From Bog-532 sp963720945 (GTDB lineage: Bacteria > Actinomycetota > Actinomycetes > Streptosporangiales > Streptosporangiaceae): a DNA stretch of 64,000 nt. Position numbers and translations under genes: made by a program. The first letter of the stretch is position 1. The number at the start of each line of letters is the position of its first letter. Location: NCBI GenBank assembly GCA_963720945.1, contig CAVRHH010000005.1, positions 186,001 to 250,000 on the forward strand, given 5' to 3'. Below, in pieces: positions 17,744 through 27,515 of the stretch. The notes beneath the pieces were generated by a model. That model did not search any database and was not told the DNA's origin. It saw nothing but the letters and a program-made list of their open reading frames with translations.

Positions 17744-18124
17744 CTGTCCCCCACCGTGAGAACAAGGCAGAAGCGAAGCTCTCACTAACCCGAGCGTATC
17801 CCCAGCCCGACCGCAAGCCACCGGAACTTCCATCCCGTAACCACCCAACCCGTCATAAATCGCCTGGCAGGCCGCACCGCCCCTTCCTCGAACCGGGGGG
17901 CCATCGCTGAGGTCGCAGCCGAGCAGTCGCGACATCGCCAAGACCATGCGCTTTCATCGGCGCTCGACACTTGCCTCGGCCAGCATCTGCCGCTCATAAC
18001 AATCCCTCGGTACTGCGCCGACGGGCACGGCGAACCGAGCGGGCAGCCGCCCAGATCAGGCGGCTCCGAGCGCGCCAGCCGCAACGAGCGGAGGTTACGT
18101 AACGTTATTGGTCGTCCCGCAGGT
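17744..18124. other. Intergenic, no gene seen
   Basis: The 380-base gap holds the upstream region of the STAND gene and then unassigned sequence leading to the MetF fragment. Open frames are shadows. Confidence 0.35.
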
Positions 18125-18388
18125 TTGTCAGCACCCGGGCTAGCGGTGTACGCGGGGGTGATGGTGCTGGCCAGCGCCGGCATGGCCCGCCGCCTGGCGA
18201 GCACGATCCCGGATATCGACATCCCCGCTGGCCTGGTTGATGCGGTCCAGCGTGACCGCGGCGCCGGGGTGGACGCCGCGTGTGAGCAGGTCCTGGCCAT
18301 CCGCGACAGCGGAGCCTTCGACGGTGTTCACCTGGTGCCGGTCAGCCGGTACCGCGACGTAGCCGCACGGCTGGAACACGACCTCTGA
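18125..18388 (+). pseudogene. C-terminal fragment of methylenetetrahydrofolate reductase
   Basis: An 87-residue frame whose body (AGVMVLASAGMARRLASTIP, DIDIPAGLVDAVQRDR, GVDAACEQVLAIRDSGAFDG, VHLVPVSRYRDVAARL) matches the last quarter of MetF-type reductases. The N-terminal 200 or so residues, with the FAD-binding barrel and catalytic Glu, are absent. It looks like a relic carried into, or left in, the island. No function is expected. Confidence 0.65.
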
Positions 18389-18519
18389 ACAAGGGACGCT
18401 GCAACCTCCACGCTCCCGCCACCCCGGACGGATTCAGCCTGGTGCGCAACGCGCAGATTGTTCCGTACGTGGTGACAGGAACCCTGCTCCGGGCCTGGGC
18501 CCCCGGCCTGCGTGGCTGG

Positions 18520-19362
18520 CTACAGGCGGGAGAGGAGCTCGGCCTTCTTCGCGGCGAACTCCTCGTCGGTCAGGATGCCGCGCTGGTGCAGATCGCCGAG
18601 CCGTTCAAGGGCCGCCAGCACCGCATCGGCGTCGGTTCCGGCCGGGGATGCCCGCTCAGGCGGCGCGGGCGGCGCAGGTGCGGCGGTCCGCCCGGCGGGC
18701 CCGGCCGGCTGCGCGGGCGCGGGCCGCGCAGCAGGAGCGGGGTCCGCGGCGGGCCCGGGAGCGGGCGGCGTTGCCTGGGCAGGGCTCACCAACGGCAGGC
18801 TCTCGACGGTGAACGTGCCGTACTGGCTGGTGAACGACAGCCTGCCCGGCAGCCCGCCCTGCTGCTGCTGCACGCCGCCGATGAGGTGGCCGAGCGTGTC
18901 GTAGACGCGGACGGGCCCGCCGCCGCTCTGCACGGCAAGCCGCCTGGCCTGTGGGAACACCGCGTAACGGGAGTTGTCCTGACTGCCGCTCGACCCTGGC
19001 CGTCCCAGCTCGCCTGGCCACCAGGAGCCCAGATTCGCCTGGTGAACCGGGCCGGCCCCGGCCGCAGCCACCGGACCGGGCGCGGGCGCGTACACCGGGG
19101 TGGAGGCCAGCAGGCTCGACAGTTCGCTCGCCAGGCCGCTGACCGTCGCCTGCAGGCCGTGGTTGAACATGTCGCCGACCATCGTCATGCCGCCCGCCAT
19201 CCACTGCCCGCGGCCACCGAACTCGGGGTGGGAGAACTGCGCCATGGTGCCGTTGCCCAGCCGGACCGCTTCCAGCATGGCGCGTACCGCGCCGGTGCTC
19301 ACGCCGTACCTGGCGGACAGATCCGCGACCGCCCGCTCGCCCTGACTGGTCAACTTGCGCAC
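18520..19362 (-). CDS. SHOCT-domain protein with Pro/Ala-rich linker
   Basis: 280 residues. A helical N-terminal region (ERAVADLSARYGVSTGAVRA, then GRGQWMAGGMTMVGDMFNHG) is followed by a beta-rich middle (YAVFPQARRLAVQSGGGPVRV, then LSFTSQYGTFTVESLPLV), an Ala/Pro-rich linker of about 60 residues and a C-terminal SHOCT helix pair (VLAALERLGDLHQRGILTDE, then EFAAKKAELLSRL). SHOCT is a short oligomerisation motif common in actinomycete proteins of unknown role. Start uncertain by a few codons. Function not known. Confidence 0.8.
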   Translation of the reverse strand: MRKLTSQGERAVADLSARYGVSTGAVRAMLEAVRLGNGTMAQFSHPEFGGRGQWMAGGMTMVGDMFNHGLQATVSGLASELSSLLASTPVYAPAPGPVAAAGAGPVHQANLGSWWPGELGRPGSSGSQDNSRYAVFPQARRLAVQSGGGPVRVYDTLGHLIGGVQQQQGGLPGRLSFTSQYGTFTVESLPLVSPAQATPPAPGPAADPAPAARPAPAQPAGPAGRTAAPAPPAPPERASPAGTDADAVLAALERLGDLHQRGILTDEEFAAKKAELLSRL

Positions 19363-19608
19363 GGCGCGTCCCGTCGTGGAATTTGCGCCCGCCGCCCGCC
19401 GCCGGCTGCTTCCAGGCTAGGTGCAGCTCACACTGACGTGGCCGCAAGCGGTGAAGTGGCCATTACGATTCTAGGCGGGGCGGGGGGCTGTGTCACCGCG
19501 GCCGGCTGCTGTCCCGTGACACCAAAGATTGCTCGGCCTGTGTCCCTGACCCAGGGATACGGCAAAGTCGTTCAGGCTGGCCTGCTGTCCTGGGCAGCTG
19601 GGTGCTTC

Positions 19609-19928
19609 TCACTCGACTGATTCGAGGAAGATCTTGCCGGTGAAGCCGCCGCGGCGGTTGCGCTTGTCCTCGGCCAGCGCGAGGAGTTGCTCCCAGGACA
19701 TGCCCGTAGCTGCGGCCAGGGCGCGGAGCACCTCCAGCACGTCGGCCAGTTCCCGGGAAGGTCCTCGGTGCTCGCCTGAGCTGCTTCTGCGGCCTCTCCG
19801 GCCAGCTTGCCGATCAGCGCCTGCCGGTAGCCTGCCTGGTCCAGGACGCGGGTCACCGGGTGACCGCCGCCGGCCTGGATGATCTCAGGGATCTTGTCAC
19901 GGACCAGCTTGCGGTAAGGAACGGGCAT
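19609..19928 (-). pseudogene. MazG-like nucleoside triphosphate pyrophosphohydrolase, one-base frameshift
   Basis: Starts MPVPYRKLVRDKIPEIIQA, and the helical core KLAGEAAEAAQASTEDLPG carries the acidic residues of the MazG/PRA-PH fold. At about 19752-19757 one base is missing (GGG instead of GGGG). The correct continuation ELADVLEVLRALAAATGMSW, then FTGKIFLESVE, lies in the next frame and ends at 19609. Restoring one base gives 106 residues, the usual length of this house-cleaning enzyme family. It may be a real frameshift or a homopolymer read error. Confidence 0.8.
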
Positions 19929-20062
19929 GACAGGTAACCTAGCCCGCCGCCGGCTGGCATGCGGTGCCCCGGTCCCCGGCGCGGCGGACAGTCCAGGCAG
20001 ATGGCGCGTGGTCGCGGCATGATGGGATCCGATGACTTCAGATTCGCCCGGCCCAGCATCCG

Positions 20063-20971
20063 GTGAACGCCGGGTTCGCCGAACGGCTGCTGGAGGTCAT
20101 CGACTCCGGCCGCCGCACCGCGACGTACAAGCTGGCCGTGCTCCTGGCCATGCTGGACCTGTGCGCCCGGCACAGCGACGCGCACGGACGGGCGCCGCAG
20201 GTGCTGCATACCCGGGACATCGCCGAGCAGGTCGCCAGCTTGTACTGGCCGCAGGTCAACCCGTACCTGGTGCCCGGCGCTCCCGGCGCGGCGGTGCTGC
20301 GGCAGATCACCATGCCCCGGGCGGCCATCGTGACAGCGGTCAGCACCTTCCGTTCCGCAGCGCAGGCAGCCGGGGCCACGTCGTGGCACCTGGCCCGGGC
20401 GCGGCTGCCCGCCGCCTACAAGACGATGCTGGACCAGGTCGAGGTCACCGTCGCCGAGCAGCCCCTTCCCCGGCTGCAGGCGCTCGGATCCTCCCAGACC
20501 CCGTTCCCGTTCTTGTACCAGGCCAGATGGGGACCGCGGGAATCGTTCTCGGTGGCCCGGCTGCGCCGCCACGGGCCTCGCGGCCCCGCCATCGACCTGC
20601 TGCCTGGCGCGGGCGATGAGCTCCTGCGGCTCGGCCCGCTGATCCGCCCCCTGGTCGAATAGCACTGGACCAGGATGGTCGCCGAGATCAACGGCGTGGC
20701 CACTGATGAGCTGAACCTGCACCGCCACCTGTTCGGATCAGACCGCATCCTGCCACCCCAGCCGCTGCGCGACGGCATCGCAGCCCTGCAAGACGGCCTC
20801 TGCTTCTACTGCCACCAGCCGCTCGGCAGCGGCCCGGAGGCCGACCAAACACGTCGGCACGGCCGACCCCGCCACGGCCGTAGCGGCCCTGAGCCCGTGA
20901 CGGACAGGCCGCCAAATGCCGCCCGCGATCCTCGCGCCAGCGGGAACCATCACCGGCCGACCGCGGCCTGA
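20063..20971 (+). pseudogene. HNH-endonuclease-type protein with amber stop and lost nuclease end
   Basis: The N-terminal 199 residues (FAERLLEVIDSGRRTATYKL, AVLLAMLDLCARHSDAHG and so on) end at an in-frame TAG at 20660-20662. The same frame continues at once as HWTRMVAEINGVATDELNLH and then RHLFGSDRILPPQPLRDGI and FYCHQPL, which is how full-length actinomycete HNH proteins of this type proceed. The HNH motif should follow the CFYC zinc cysteine pair but is replaced by unrelated sequence after GPEAD. So there is one nonsense codon plus a 3' loss. Family assignment is from memory of similar proteins. Confidence 0.65.
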
Positions 20972-21416
20972 TCCCCGACGACGGAGCACCCGGGGAGCAA
21001 GACTCACAGAATAGGCTCGGGGCGGGAAAGACCGTTAAGGGAACCAGCAATCTGCAAGTCTCAGCCATGCCCTCACGCTCCCACGCGAGCGCCTACACGG
21101 AGTAAGGAGCTGCTCAGGCCCGGCTCAGAATTCCCCACATATCGCCGAATCGGCGCGGCTTGGGATTATGCAATTCAGGCGGGGCGGAGAGCACAGAGCG
21201 TCCAGCTATGCGTGCCATGGGACGGCGAGTGGAGTCTCGGAAGATCCCGGCGGAGATGCTGTCCGGCGCCGACGACATATCACTGATGTCGCGGTTCCTG
21301 CGCGGCACCGGTTACCACGTCCACAGCGCCGCCCTGCGCGGCGACTACCCCATGTCGGCTGGATCTGGCCGGAGAGGTGGACCCAGCATGGCCTCGGCCA
21401 GGGACCCCCGGCTAGG
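20972..21416. other. Gap with only doubtful small frames
   Basis: About 445 bases separating the HNH relic and the ROCO gene 3' end. Short frames on both strands near 21114-21420 lack any recognisable motif. I do not call a gene. Confidence 0.35.
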
Positions 21417-24400
21417 CTAGGCTGCGGGAAGGCCTGGGCTGTAGGCGGCGGCGTGGGCTGGGCAGACCCACACGTAATCGCCTGCGCGCGTCAGGAAGCG
21501 AGCCAGCCCCCCGTACCGCCGGGAGCGATCGAGGTCATCGTTGAGCAACTGGCGCAGGCCGCGCAGCGAGGCGTCGGCTGCCGCGGCTGGCACCGTCGCG
21601 CCATCGGATGCATCCGCCCAGTCCGTGCCGTCCCCAGGGGACGCAGGAAGGTCATCGAGGAGCGCTTGCGTGAGGTCGAGCTCGTTCTTGGCCTGGTCCA
21701 CCTGGGCCTTGCTGAAGACGATGCCTGCCAGCGGCCCGGCTACAGGGACGACCGCGCGCAAGATCGCCAGCACCGGCCGGGCGTAACGGGCGACCTGGCG
21801 AAACCATTCGGCCGAGCGTTCGATGGAGTAGCTGCCCGCGGCGTGCGGGTGCCAGTGACCGGGCTCCTCGCACCACAGCGTGAGCCGGAAGTGCTGCAGC
21901 CGCGGGTCTATCTTGGCCATTCCCCTGCCCGGCACGCGCACCAAGGTGAACAGCCGGGGGCAATCGGGAACCTCGGTGCTCACCACGGTGAGCAGGCGGC
22001 GCATCGCGTCCGCGTTCGCCGCCGCCGCGGCGTGCAGGTCATGCTGGAGGTCGCGGACGTCGTGCCGCAGCGAGGCGAAGCCGAGGTCCAGCGCCTCGCG
22101 CAGTGCCTCGTCCGCAGTCCCGGCACCAGGCCCGGTGCCGGGCTGCCGCAGGCCAGTGAGGAGCTCGGCGACCTGGTAGCGGCGGCCGCATTCCTGGCAT
22201 GGCACGTCAGCGGCATGCCGCTGGGTGAGGAGGAATTCGAGTGGGAAGAGCCCGCCGCAGCCGACCGTGGCTGCCGCCGGGCAGGGCGTGAGCATCCGGC
22301 AGCGCAGGCCGGGCGATGACCGGGCCAGGTGCTCGACGCTGTCGCGCAGGACGTGCAGGAAGAAGTCGGGTGATGGCGCGCGGACCTCGATCCGGACCTC
22401 GGTGTCAGTGGCCATCTCGATAAGCGCCTCCGACGCGTAGGCCGGGGTGGGATGGCGCAGGAACACGCCATCGCGCCAGCGCAGCCCGGTGTCCGCGTAT
22501 CCCAGCCGCACCGTCAGCCTGGACATGAACCCGGTCACGGGACCGCTCAGCTTGCACACCAGCGCCAGCCGGCGCTGCGTCGGCGGCACGGGCGCATCGC
22601 GCTGCCACGGGATGCCATCCGGCTTCCTGCCAGGCACGAGCTGGGCGATCAGGCTGTGCGCGCCGTCCTCCAGCCGGAAGGACGCGTCGAACTTCTCCAT
22701 GACCCGCAGGAAGTACGGGTAGAGGCGGCGGCTGTAGGCCGGCTCCCCTGGCCGGTCTCGCCATACCTGGCCCAGACGGCCATGATCGAGGACGCCGCGG
22801 GCCTCCCTTATCGCCCCGTCCTCGTCTTCCATCACGTGGCCTATCGCCTTGGAGAGCCATTCGGGGTTGAGGATGACAAGCCCGGAAAGCACCTCATCAT
22901 CACCCAGGTAGGTGACCTGGCCCCGGTCGTTCAGCAGACTCGCGAGGCTAACCGCGTCGTCCTCAGTCATCCCGTGCTGGCCGCAGGCGGCCGCGAACTC
23001 CCCGAAGGAGATGTACGGCTCGGCTGCCGCGCGGGCAAGGATCTGGTCCCGGGCGTCCGCCCACGACTGCGCGCGCATATCCCGCAGGTACCTGGCCTTC
23101 GCCGCGCGCTGCGCAGCGGCCTCGCGAGCGAGGGCGGCGCTGAGCTCCGCTATGCCGCGCCCGGACTTGTTGTCCACCGCATAGTGACCGGACAGCATGC
23201 CCGGGAACGAGCGCTGCAGCGCGGCGTAGCCGAGGTCGGGTGCCGCCTCGTCGCTGTGGGTCGAGACGACCATGACGCGCGCCGTATCGCCGACGCGCTG
23301 GCAGATCCGCCCAATCCAGCCCGCCACGTCGTCCTTGTCCTGCCCCGCGCGGGCGTTCCAGACCACGAGGTACAGCGCGTGCGGGCTGTAGAAGAACTGG
23401 TGAGTCGTCCGGTATGTGCCCTGGCCGCCGAAGTCCCATAGCCGCAGCGTCGTGGACGCGCCCGAGTCCGGGTGCGTGACGACGACGGGATGGATCTCGA
23501 TGCCATGGGTCAGCTCATGACTGCGGAACTCCTCGCCCCGCAGCGCCGACGCCAGCGAGGTCTTTCCCACGGCCCCCTCACCGACCAGCACCACCTTGGT
23601 CTCCACCGCGCTGTCCGCCGCACCCCCGTCCCGGGCGTCCCACGACTCAGGCCAGATCACGGCGAGCGGCGCTGGGGGCCGCATGGGCTGGGATCGGTGT
23701 CGACGTAGACGGTCCAGCCGCCGGCCTCGCGGGCGCGGCGTGTCCACGTACCGGGGGAGCGGGGATCCGTCGATGACACACGACTGCTCCGCGCCGGATC
23801 CGAGATCCTTCACCGACACCCGCACCGTCGGCCAGACGTAGATCTCGATGGTAACCTCGATCTGGGCAGTGCCTCTGGGTTCCGGCGCGATGCCGCTGAT
23901 GCTGAGCGCGGCGAGCTTCCTGTTGTACGCGGCGATCTCCCGCTCGCCCTCGTACACGGCTACGCTGGCCGACTCCTGGCCGTCATCGGACGTGGTGAAG
24001 ATCTCCGACCTCTTGGTCGGGATCGTGGTGTTGCGCTCGATGAGCTTGGTGAAGATCCCGCCCCCGGTCTCGATGCCCAGCGACAGCGGGTAAACCGTCA
24101 AGAGCAGGCTGTCCTTGACCTCGCCCTTGGCCACACCGGCCTGGAGGCAGGCGCCGACGGCGACAACCTCGTCGGGGTTGACGCCCTTGTTGGGCTCCTT
24201 GCCGCCGGTCAGCGACTTGACCAGGTCGACGACCGCGGGCATCCGGGTGGAGCCGCCGACGAGCACCACGTGGTGGATGTCGTCGATCTTGAACCCGGCG
24301 TCCTTGATGACCTGCTGGAACGGGCCCTTGCACCGGTCGATCAGGTCGGCGGTCATGCGCTGGAACTCGGCGCGCGACAGCCGGGTGTCCAGGTGCAGCG

Positions 24401-25190
24401 GACCCTGGTCGGAGTGCGAGATGTAGGGCAGGTTGATCTGCGACTCTATCGACTGCGACAGCTCGATCTTGGCCTTCTCCGCCGCCTCACGCAGCCGCTG
24501 CAGCGCCATCTTGTCCTTGGACAGGTCCAGGCCGTAACCGGACTTGAAGTCCTTCACAAGCCAGTCGACGATCTGCTGGTCCCAGTCGTCGCCGCCGAGG
24601 TGGTTGTCGCCACTGGTCGCCTTGACCTCGACCACGCCTTCACCCATCTCAATCAGCGAGATGCTGAGGCTGCCCGCGCCCAGGTCGAAGACCAGGATGG
24701 TGGCCTCGTTCTCCTTCGCCAGGTGGTAGGCCAATCCGGCAGCGTCGGACTCGCTGATGATCCGCAGGACGTTGAGGCCCGCGATCGTGCCGGCCTCCTT
24801 GGTCGCCCTCCGCTGCGCGTCGCTGAAGTACGCGGGGACGGTGATCACCGCGTCGGTGATCTTCTCGCCCAGGTAGGCCTCGGTGTCCCTCTTCAGCTTC
24901 ATCAGGATGTACGCGCTGATCTGCTGCGGGGTGAACTTCTTGCCGTCGATGGTGGCGGTCCAGTCGGTCCCCATGTGCCGCTTGACCGAGCCGATCGTCC
25001 GGTCGACGTTGGTGACGGCCTGCCGCCGCGCGGCCTCGCCGACGAGCAGCCCGCCGCTTCCGTTAACGGCGACCACCGATGGCGTTATCCGGGGACCCTC
25101 GGCGCTGGCGATGACCGTCGGCTCGCCGCCTTCGAGAACGGCGACGACAGAGCATGCCGTCCCCAGGTCAATGCCGACCGCCCTAGCCAC
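21417..25190 (-). CDS. Hsp70 (DnaK-like) domain joined to a Roc-COR (ROCO) GTPase
   Basis: 1257 residues as sequenced. Residues 1-362 are an Hsp70 nucleotide-binding domain (GIDLGTACSVVAV, K70 in SVKRHMG, VPAYFSDAQRRA, NHLGGDDWD, LVGGSTRMP). The interdomain linker (VKDSLLLTVYPLSLGIE) and part of the beta substrate-binding domain run to about 470; the helical lid is absent. The phosphate-2 loop is DLGAGSLSIS instead of DLGGGTFDVS, so ATP hydrolysis may be altered. From about 530 a Roc GTPase follows: P-loop GEGAVGKTS (537-545), DFGGQ (586-590) and THSD (644-647). COR covers about 680-880, then a Cys-rich patch (CGG...CQEC) and the helical C-terminus typical of bacterial ROCO proteins. The 30 residues between the halves are Arg/Pro-rich; a one-base change near 23731 would instead end the Hsp70 gene at TGA 23657, overlapping a GTG at 23660. 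Two coupled genes are therefore a real alternative. Confidence 0.85.
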   Translation of the reverse strand: MARAVGIDLGTACSVVAVLEGGEPTVIASAEGPRITPSVVAVNGSGGLLVGEAARRQAVTNVDRTIGSVKRHMGTDWTATIDGKKFTPQQISAYILMKLKRDTEAYLGEKITDAVITVPAYFSDAQRRATKEAGTIAGLNVLRIISESDAAGLAYHLAKENEATILVFDLGAGSLSISLIEMGEGVVEVKATSGDNHLGGDDWDQQIVDWLVKDFKSGYGLDLSKDKMALQRLREAAEKAKIELSQSIESQINLPYISHSDQGPLHLDTRLSRAEFQRMTADLIDRCKGPFQQVIKDAGFKIDDIHHVVLVGGSTRMPAVVDLVKSLTGGKEPNKGVNPDEVVAVGACLQAGVAKGEVKDSLLLTVYPLSLGIETGGGIFTKLIERNTTIPTKRSEIFTTSDDGQESASVAVYEGEREIAAYNRKLAALSISGIAPEPRGTAQIEVTIEIYVWPTVRVSVKDLGSGAEQSCVIDGSPLPRYVDTPRPRGRRLDRLRRHRSQPMRPPAPLAVIWPESWDARDGGAADSAVETKVVLVGEGAVGKTSLASALRGEEFRSHELTHGIEIHPVVVTHPDSGASTTLRLWDFGGQGTYRTTHQFFYSPHALYLVVWNARAGQDKDDVAGWIGRICQRVGDTARVMVVSTHSDEAAPDLGYAALQRSFPGMLSGHYAVDNKSGRGIAELSAALAREAAAQRAAKARYLRDMRAQSWADARDQILARAAAEPYISFGEFAAACGQHGMTEDDAVSLASLLNDRGQVTYLGDDEVLSGLVILNPEWLSKAIGHVMEDEDGAIREARGVLDHGRLGQVWRDRPGEPAYSRRLYPYFLRVMEKFDASFRLEDGAHSLIAQLVPGRKPDGIPWQRDAPVPPTQRRLALVCKLSGPVTGFMSRLTVRLGYADTGLRWRDGVFLRHPTPAYASEALIEMATDTEVRIEVRAPSPDFFLHVLRDSVEHLARSSPGLRCRMLTPCPAAATVGCGGLFPLEFLLTQRHAADVPCQECGRRYQVAELLTGLRQPGTGPGAGTADEALREALDLGFASLRHDVRDLQHDLHAAAAANADAMRRLLTVVSTEVPDCPRLFTLVRVPGRGMAKIDPRLQHFRLTLWCEEPGHWHPHAAGSYSIERSAEWFRQVARYARPVLAILRAVVPVAGPLAGIVFSKAQVDQAKNELDLTQALLDDLPASPGDGTDWADASDGATVPAAAADASLRGLRQLLNDDLDRSRRYGGLARFLTRAGDYVWVCPAHAAAYSPGLPAA

Positions 25191-26160
25191 CGCCCCGCTC
25201 CCCCTTCTCCCTCGCGCTGATTCTGCCCGATCACGCGGCGAGATGAGAAGTTTGCGTCAGCGCGGCTCGGCTTCCTCGCCTCGGATCGGGCGGGATACCT
25301 TACCGGCGCAGTCATCCGGGTCGAGGTGGGCCCAGATCTCCGGCTACGGCGAAACGTGTAGTCCGTGACGTGCAGTTTTATCCGCGATCATCTGTGCGTA
25401 ATTCTTAAAGATTTTGTAGCATAGTGGCATGTCAGCGGCGGTTGCGGCGATCCTGGAAGGCATGCCAGAAGCACGGGACCTTCGGATGCTCACCTCGGGG
25501 GGCCGGTGCGTGATCTCGGCCGGGCCGGTGGTCCTGTTCGAGTACGACGCCGCTGATACTGCGATGCGGAACATCGCGCTGGCGACGCTGCGGCAGCTGG
25601 GGTTCAGGGGCCGGACGGTCGCGGCGGTGCTGGGGCTGACGGAGAACTACGTCTCCACGCTGCATAACGCGGCGATGCGGGAAGGGTCGGCGGCGCTGAT
25701 CGGGCAGCCGCGGCCGGGCCGGCCCGGGACGGTCAGCCCGGCGCACTGGGCGCAGGCCAGCCAGTTGCGGGCGCAGGGCGCCAGCGACGCGCAGATCGGG
25801 CGGCAGCTGGGGGTGGCGCACACCACTATCAGCCGCCGCCTGGGCCCGCGCGGGCAGGCGGCCAGCGGTGGCGAGCCTAGCTGGGCGCCCGCGGAACCCC
25901 TGTTCACCGGGCCGGAGCCGGCCGTACCAGCTGAGGCCGGGCCTGAGGCTGGTGCCGGGCCGCCCCCTCTGTGTCAGGATCAGGTGAGACACCAGGGGCA
26001 ATAGTTACTGGTGGAACTTGAGGGCTAGACGGGATCAGCAGACAGTGACCATGACTAGCTCAGACATGCAGGACACCCCGGCCGGGCGCCGGGCGGCCGG
26101 GCCGGCCCGCGGTCGTCCCAGCCGAAACGGCGTACCTTCACCGCGGCGTACAAGCTGGCG

Positions 26161-26496
26161 GTGATCGAGAAGTACGACGCGGCGACCGGGCCGGGCGCGA
26201 AAGGCGCGCTACTGCGCGGCGAGGGCCTGTATGACTCGCATATCAGCTATTGGCGCAAGGCGCGGGATTCCGGGGCGCTTAAATCGTCAGCCGCTGCCGC
26301 AGGTGCTGTTCGCGCGGTGGCGCATAAGGGCCGCCCGGGCGCAGAGGCGGAGAATGAACGGCTGCGGAAGCGGCTGGCGAAAGCGGAGGTGAAACTGGAG
26401 CAGACCCGCGCTGCGCTGGACATCATGGGAAAAGCGTTTGCGCTTTTGGAGCTGCTCTCCGAGAGCGCGGATTCGGCGAAGCCGTCCGCCAGGTAA
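26161..26496 (+). CDS. IS3-family transposase OrfA (N-terminus probably frameshifted)
   Basis: 111 residues from a GTG: helix-turn-helix remainder VIEKYDAATGPGAKGALLRG, then EGLYDSHISYWRKARD, and a leucine-zipper-like coiled coil (AENERLRKRLAKAEVKLEQT). The first part of the HTH (RRTFTAAYKLA) is in frame just upstream, but no start codon precedes it in that frame. A natural ATG at 26051 is in another frame, and restoring one C near 26120 would join them. OrfA normally binds the terminal repeats and supplies the N-terminus of the OrfAB fusion. Confidence 0.7.
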   Translation: MIEKYDAATGPGAKGALLRGEGLYDSHISYWRKARDSGALKSSAAAAGAVRAVAHKGRPGAEAENERLRKRLAKAEVKLEQTRAALDIMGKAFALLELLSESADSAKPSAR

Positions 26497-26525
26497 GCGA
26501 GGACACCTTCGATCTGCTGCAACCG

Positions 26526-27515
26526 GTGACCGGCGTGAAAAAGGCGTGCCAGCTCACCGGGAAATCACGTGCCACCGTCTACCGCGGGCGCAACGGCATC
26601 CGGTCCGGGTGCCGGGAGCAGCGGCCGGCGGCGCCGAACGCGCTGTCCGCCAGCGAGCGTGGCGAGCTGCTCGCTGTCTTGGACAGTCCCCGGTTCGCCG
26701 ACAAGGCCCCGCGCCAGGTCTGGGCCGTCCTGATCGATGAGGGCGCCTACCTGGCCTCGGTCTCCACGATGTACCGGCTGCTCCGCGAAGCGGAGCAGGT
26801 CCGCGAACGCCGGGCGCAGGCTGCCCACCCGGCCCGCACGAAACCGGAGCTCATCGCCGATGCGCCCAATGAAGTGTGGTCCTGGGATATTACCAAGCTG
26901 GCGGGCCCGGAGCGGGGCGTGTATTACCACTTGTACGTGATGATTGATATTTTCTCCCGCTGCGCTGTGCATTTCGAGGTGCATGCTACGGAGCTGGGCG
27001 AGCTGGCGAAAGATTTCATGATCGAGGCGGTCCGCCTTAACGGTGGCATCGCGCCGCACGCCATTCACGCGGACCGGGGGACCTCGATGACGTCCAAGCC
27101 GGTGTCGGCGCTGCTGTCGGACCTGGCGATCCTTAAATCGCATTCCCGGCCGAAGGTCAGCAATGATAACCCGTACAGCGAGGCGCAGTTCAAGACGCTG
27201 AAGTACTGCCCGGCTTTTCCCGGCACGTTCGGGTCACTGCAGGACGCCCGCGCGTTCTGCGGCGTGTTCTTCACCTATTACAACCACGAGCACCGGCATT
27301 CCGGGATAGGGCTGCATACCCCGTACTCGGTGCATACCGGCACCGCGGCCGCGATCCAGGACAAGCGCCAGGCCGTGCTGAACGCCGCCTGCGCCGCGAA
27401 CCCGCGGCGCTTCACCCGCCGCCCCAGGGCACCCAAAATGCCCGGCGCGGCGTGGATCAACAAGCCGGTCACCGACAGTGACATAACGCAGCATCCGCCC
27501 CTGGAGGCAGCCTAG
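26526..27515 (+). CDS. IS3-family transposase OrfB (DDE integrase domain)
   Basis: 329 residues with HTH-like start KKACQLTGKSRATVYR and the rve integrase core. Catalytic residues are the Asp in WSWDITKL, the Asp in HADRGTSMTSKP and the Glu in SNDNPYSEAQFKTLK. The frame is -1 relative to orfA and stays open upstream into the overlap, as expected for programmed frameshifting in IS3 elements. Length is normal and all three acidic residues are present, so this half looks intact. Its product would act only as a fusion with OrfA. Confidence 0.88.
   Translation: MTGVKKACQLTGKSRATVYRGRNGIRSGCREQRPAAPNALSASERGELLAVLDSPRFADKAPRQVWAVLIDEGAYLASVSTMYRLLREAEQVRERRAQAAHPARTKPELIADAPNEVWSWDITKLAGPERGVYYHLYVMIDIFSRCAVHFEVHATELGELAKDFMIEAVRLNGGIAPHAIHADRGTSMTSKPVSALLSDLAILKSHSRPKVSNDNPYSEAQFKTLKYCPAFPGTFGSLQDARAFCGVFFTYYNHEHRHSGIGLHTPYSVHTGTAAAIQDKRQAVLNAACAANPRRFTRRPRAPKMPGAAWINKPVTDSDITQHPPLEAA

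Noticed and set aside
9469..20662. Idea that TAG is reassigned or suppressed in this genome
   Set aside because: Only two cases; both lie in decayed mobile regions, and TAG is used as the terminal stop of some genes (e.g. mscL-neighbour DUF6941 and the HATPase itself).
24270..25220. Long + strand frame opposite the Hsp70 domain
   Set aside because: Antisense shadow: high GC with conserved Hsp70 codons on the other strand explains it.
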